Positions 61,656 through 64,000 of a stretch of DNA of 64,000 nucleotides are shown piece after piece; the stretch's first letter is position 1, and each line of letters begins with the position of its first letter. The notes under the pieces are model-generated. The model worked only from the letters and a program-made list of their open reading frames with translations, did no database searches and was not told the DNA's origin. Source of the stretch: Gemmatimonadota bacterium (GTDB lineage Bacteria > Gemmatimonadota > Gemmatimonadetes > Gemmatimonadales > GWC2-71-9); contig JAJCZX010000024.1 in assembly GCA_029262195.1 (NCBI GenBank), positions 65,323 to 129,322 on the forward strand, given 5' to 3'. The translations under genes and the position numbers were made by a program.

Positions 61656-63632
61656 ATGGTTTTTTCCCTTCTCTTGACGTTTGCGTTCGCTTCCGTGCCT
61701 CAGGACACGTCTGGCGCGTTATTACGCGCTGAGGCTCTTCTCGCGTCGGGAGAACTGGAAGAATCTCGTTCTGTTCTCAACAGCTACCTCCGTCGCACGC
61801 CGAGGGATTACAACGCTCTCATGTTACTCGGGAGCGTCCATCTGGAGTGGCCTGTTACCGGTCGTTTCGATGCCTGGAGAACTTTCAAGCTTGCGGCCGA
61901 AGTAAGCCCCGGGAATCCCGATCCGTTTTACGGCCAGGCGCTTGTTGGTGAGAGGTTGGGAGGTGCTGACGGAGAGCGGATGATCAGGGAAGCGCTTCTG
62001 AAAATATGGGCGCTGGACCCCGACTATCCTGATTCCTGGCGGCTGTGGAGCGGAGTGTACCAGGGGCCTTCTCAAATTCTGGAAGCTGCCGAAGTGTTGG
62101 GACGCCACTCGGAGACCCCGGGCCTGAATGAACGGCTGGTCCGCATGTACCTGAACGCCGAGGATTTTTCACGGGCTGATGAGGTGCTGGCCTCAATGCA
62201 AAACGCGGGGCGCAATGATGCAATTTTGTGGGCGTTAAAAGCTGAGTCGGCGTTCCTGCAAGGCGAAACCGACGCCGGTGTGGATGCTTATGGATTGGCC
62301 CTCGACCGGGTTGGGATCGAGACGGACGGAGTGCTATGGAGTCAGATCGAGGTCATCGCGTCTCCCAGAGAGTTAGCCACTCACGCCGGCGTGGAAACTG
62401 ATAGAGCTCTCGGGGCATTCTATCGGGCGTTCTGGGAAAAGCGGGAGCCGGATTTGACGACTCTGGTCAACGAAAGGATTGCAGAGCATTTCGAAAGACT
62501 CAAGGAGGCCCGTCGCCTTTACAGAATACGGCACCCCCAGTCGCGCTACCACAGCTCCGCCCGATGGAGATCAATTGCCGGGGCAAATGTGGGGCGCGTG
62601 AGGGCGGTTACCGGGCAATTTTTGCGCCCGGATGGTGTGGCTTTGAACGCCCGCACTGAGTCGGGAATTGCGGAACCGGATTGGGACGTTGGAGTGCGGG
62701 AGCCAGATTCGTTGTCGAGGTTTCGTCGTTACGGCCTCGATGGGCGCGGTCTGGTCTTAGTCCGTTACGGAGAGCCGGATGAACGGTTGATCTCCGGAGG
62801 GAGTCAGGCCGCCGGTGACGTAGAGTCCTGGACCTATGAGCTAGACGGTTCGGACCGGGTACTCGTTTTCAGCCGCGCCAGCAGTTACAACACATTCGGG
62901 GGTGACATGGTCTTTATGCCCACCTCAGCCACCGAACGGCACAATAGCGAGGTCATGCTGGAACGCGATGAGAGCGCGATACACGCCGACATCGGAATGG
63001 ATGCCTGGGTTGCCTTCTTTCAAGCGGACGACGGGCTGGGATCGCGCGTCTATGTTCGATCGCATCCCGACAACTCGTCGGTTCGCGTCTGGGATGCGGG
63101 ATGGCGAGCGGTTTCAGCGGCCACTGGCTCCGGCCCGCTTGTACTCGCAGCCGAGGCCGGACGACACACGGTTGGAATCGATTTTCGTGACGGCGACCGC
63201 CTTGCCCGTATCCGGCGGGAGATCAACGTTCCACGATATTCGTCGGGTCGTCTGGCGCTTTCCAGTCTTCTGATGAGTCAGGTAGACGGCGCTCGCTTGG
63301 ATCGCAGTACTCTGGCGAGGATGATGCCGGCGCGGCTTGTTTTTTCGAAGGACAGCACGTTTACCCTCTACGTTGAAATCTACAATTTGACCGCGGATAA
63401 TGATGGAAACGGTCACTACTCGATCGATTACGTTTTTATGCCGGAGGACAATAGCAGTCCTGTGACATTTTCCTTTGAAAAAACTACTCCGCTCGAGGGG
63501 GTCGTTCCCGACAGGTTGGTGGTTCAGCCCGGGAGACTACGACCCGGTGTCTACCGGGTAATTTTCCGCGTGCGAGATTTGTCGAATAACAGGGAGGCTT
63601 TGCAAACTCGGGTGGATGTCAGGTTTAGATGA
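61656..63632 (+). CDS. GWxTD-domain TPR protein
   Basis: 658 residues. A signal peptide (MVFSLLLTFAFASVPQ) is followed by TPR-like helices (about 20-200: ALLRAEALLASGELEESRSVLNSYLRRTPRDYNALMLLGSVH). A GWxTD-type region follows, with FYRAFWEKREPDLTTLVNERIAEHFERLKEARRLY and RYGLDGRGLVLVRYGEPDERL. The C-terminal third is beta-rich. This domain recurs in large secreted proteins of Gemmatimonadota and Acidobacteriota; function unknown. The GWxTD motif itself is degenerate here. Confidence 0.75.
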   Translation: MVFSLLLTFAFASVPQDTSGALLRAEALLASGELEESRSVLNSYLRRTPRDYNALMLLGSVHLEWPVTGRFDAWRTFKLAAEVSPGNPDPFYGQALVGERLGGADGERMIREALLKIWALDPDYPDSWRLWSGVYQGPSQILEAAEVLGRHSETPGLNERLVRMYLNAEDFSRADEVLASMQNAGRNDAILWALKAESAFLQGETDAGVDAYGLALDRVGIETDGVLWSQIEVIASPRELATHAGVETDRALGAFYRAFWEKREPDLTTLVNERIAEHFERLKEARRLYRIRHPQSRYHSSARWRSIAGANVGRVRAVTGQFLRPDGVALNARTESGIAEPDWDVGVREPDSLSRFRRYGLDGRGLVLVRYGEPDERLISGGSQAAGDVESWTYELDGSDRVLVFSRASSYNTFGGDMVFMPTSATERHNSEVMLERDESAIHADIGMDAWVAFFQADDGLGSRVYVRSHPDNSSVRVWDAGWRAVSAATGSGPLVLAAEAGRHTVGIDFRDGDRLARIRREINVPRYSSGRLALSSLLMSQVDGARLDRSTLARMMPARLVFSKDSTFTLYVEIYNLTADNDGNGHYSIDYVFMPEDNSSPVTFSFEKTTPLEGVVPDRLVVQPGRLRPGVYRVIFRVRDLSNNREALQTRVDVRFR

Positions 63633-64000
63633 TGGAGTTACGCCCCGGAGAGCCGCATGACTCGGAGGAACTCTCCTCCCTGGCGCATACGTCGAAAAAC
63701 CATTGGGGTTATCCCCCCGAGTGGATAGCCGCCTGGCGTGATGAACTCACGCTGAGTCCCGATTACATCGCTGCGAACAACGTTGTTGTCGCCTTAAGCG
63801 ATGGAGCCGCTGTCGGTTGCTATGCGTTGGAAAGGCAGGAGGACCAGGTGGAGCTGGCTCACTTTTGGATTCATCCCGAAGCAATAGGAAAGGGACTCGG
63901 CAGAAGGCTCTTCCTGGATGCTGTGGATCGGGTGCGTGAGATGGGCGTGACGAGAATCCAGATATTATCCGACCCCAATGCCGAACGGTTCTACCTGAAG
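63629..64000 (+). CDS. GNAT-family acetyltransferase, 3' end outside window
   Basis: Starts at ATG 63629 (or 63632), overlapping the GWxTD gene stop. The visible 124 residues include the acetyl-CoA loop HFWIHPEAIGKGLGRRLFLDAV and the late ILSDPNAERFYLK, where the GNAT strand-helix that contacts CoA begins. The gene is cut by the window edge, so only the last few residues of the fold are missing. Confidence 0.85.
   Translation, partial: MMELRPGEPHDSEELSSLAHTSKNHWGYPPEWIAAWRDELTLSPDYIAANNVVVALSDGAAVGCYALERQEDQVELAHFWIHPEAIGKGLGRRLFLDAVDRVREMGVTRIQILSDPNAERFYLK

Noticed and set aside
1..64000. tRNA, rRNA, CRISPR arrays, insertion sequences and phage genes
   Set aside because: Intergenic gaps were read for cloverleaf, spacer-repeat and terminal-inverted-repeat patterns and none was found; absence by eye is not proof.

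Overview
The window looks like a stretch of chromosome from a Gram-negative, probably aerobic heterotroph, most likely in or near the phylum Gemmatimonadota. That placement is an inference. It rests on the mix of large secreted Ig-like (Big) proteins, a GWxTD-type TPR protein, PadR-controlled MacB/FtsX-type permeases, choice-of-anchor-B and FG-GAP beta-propeller exoproteins, a B-type succinate dehydrogenase and intermediate GC content. No rRNA, tRNA, CRISPR array, transposase or phage gene was seen.

Layout. 1-4396: two secreted Ig-like proteins, the second ending in a CxxCH cytochrome c-like domain. 4448-6024 (minus): an outer-membrane barrel-like protein and a small ORF. 6189-16002: the most unusual part. 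It holds an asparagine-synthetase-like enzyme and a membrane fatty-acid/sterol hydroxylase, then a tight plus-strand run of a PqqD-like protein, a 38-residue candidate precursor peptide, an HPr-kinase-like ATPase, a helical protein of unknown function and two ferritin-like diiron paralogues. A convergent S26-type peptidase, a formyltransferase, a small membrane protein and an HTTM (gamma-carboxylase-like) membrane protein follow. I read this as a candidate ribosomally made, post-translationally modified peptide (RiPP) locus of a type I do not recognise. 16004-30629: FKBP, PP2C phosphatase, YfcC-type transporter, PadR with its ABC permease, NhaC antiporter, MsbA-like ABC exporter, a membrane protein with an M15-like tail, a palindromic 84-bp tandem repeat, leucyl aminopeptidase and a plug-containing outer-membrane protein.

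30708-43973 is a dense housekeeping array with many 4-nt stop/start overlaps: yicC, gmk, rpoZ, coaBC, family-4 UDG, dnaB, radA, ispD, tsaC/sua5, LMW-PTP, aroE, comF, gap, pgk, tpiA, secG, closed by a clear intrinsic terminator. 44407-50408 holds hupB (own promoter and terminator), moaD-moaE-trmL, mdh and sdhCAB, so malate dehydrogenase sits beside succinate dehydrogenase. 50416-53317 carries a membrane protein, a GNAT, a methyltransferase and a class I glutamine amidotransferase. 53314-58749 (minus) encodes three secreted beta-propeller proteins. 59154-64000 carries a PKD lipoprotein, a DinB-like protein, a small lipoprotein, QueD/PTPS, a GWxTD protein and a GNAT cut by the window end.

How the genes may work together in the candidate RiPP locus (inference): the PqqD-like protein would bind the YxxP-containing leader and present the short Ser/Trp-rich C-terminus to the diiron proteins and the kinase-like protein, with the S26 peptidase a candidate for leader removal. 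The formyltransferase and HTTM pair may belong to the same pathway or be a neighbouring module. Nothing here proves the product or its chemistry.
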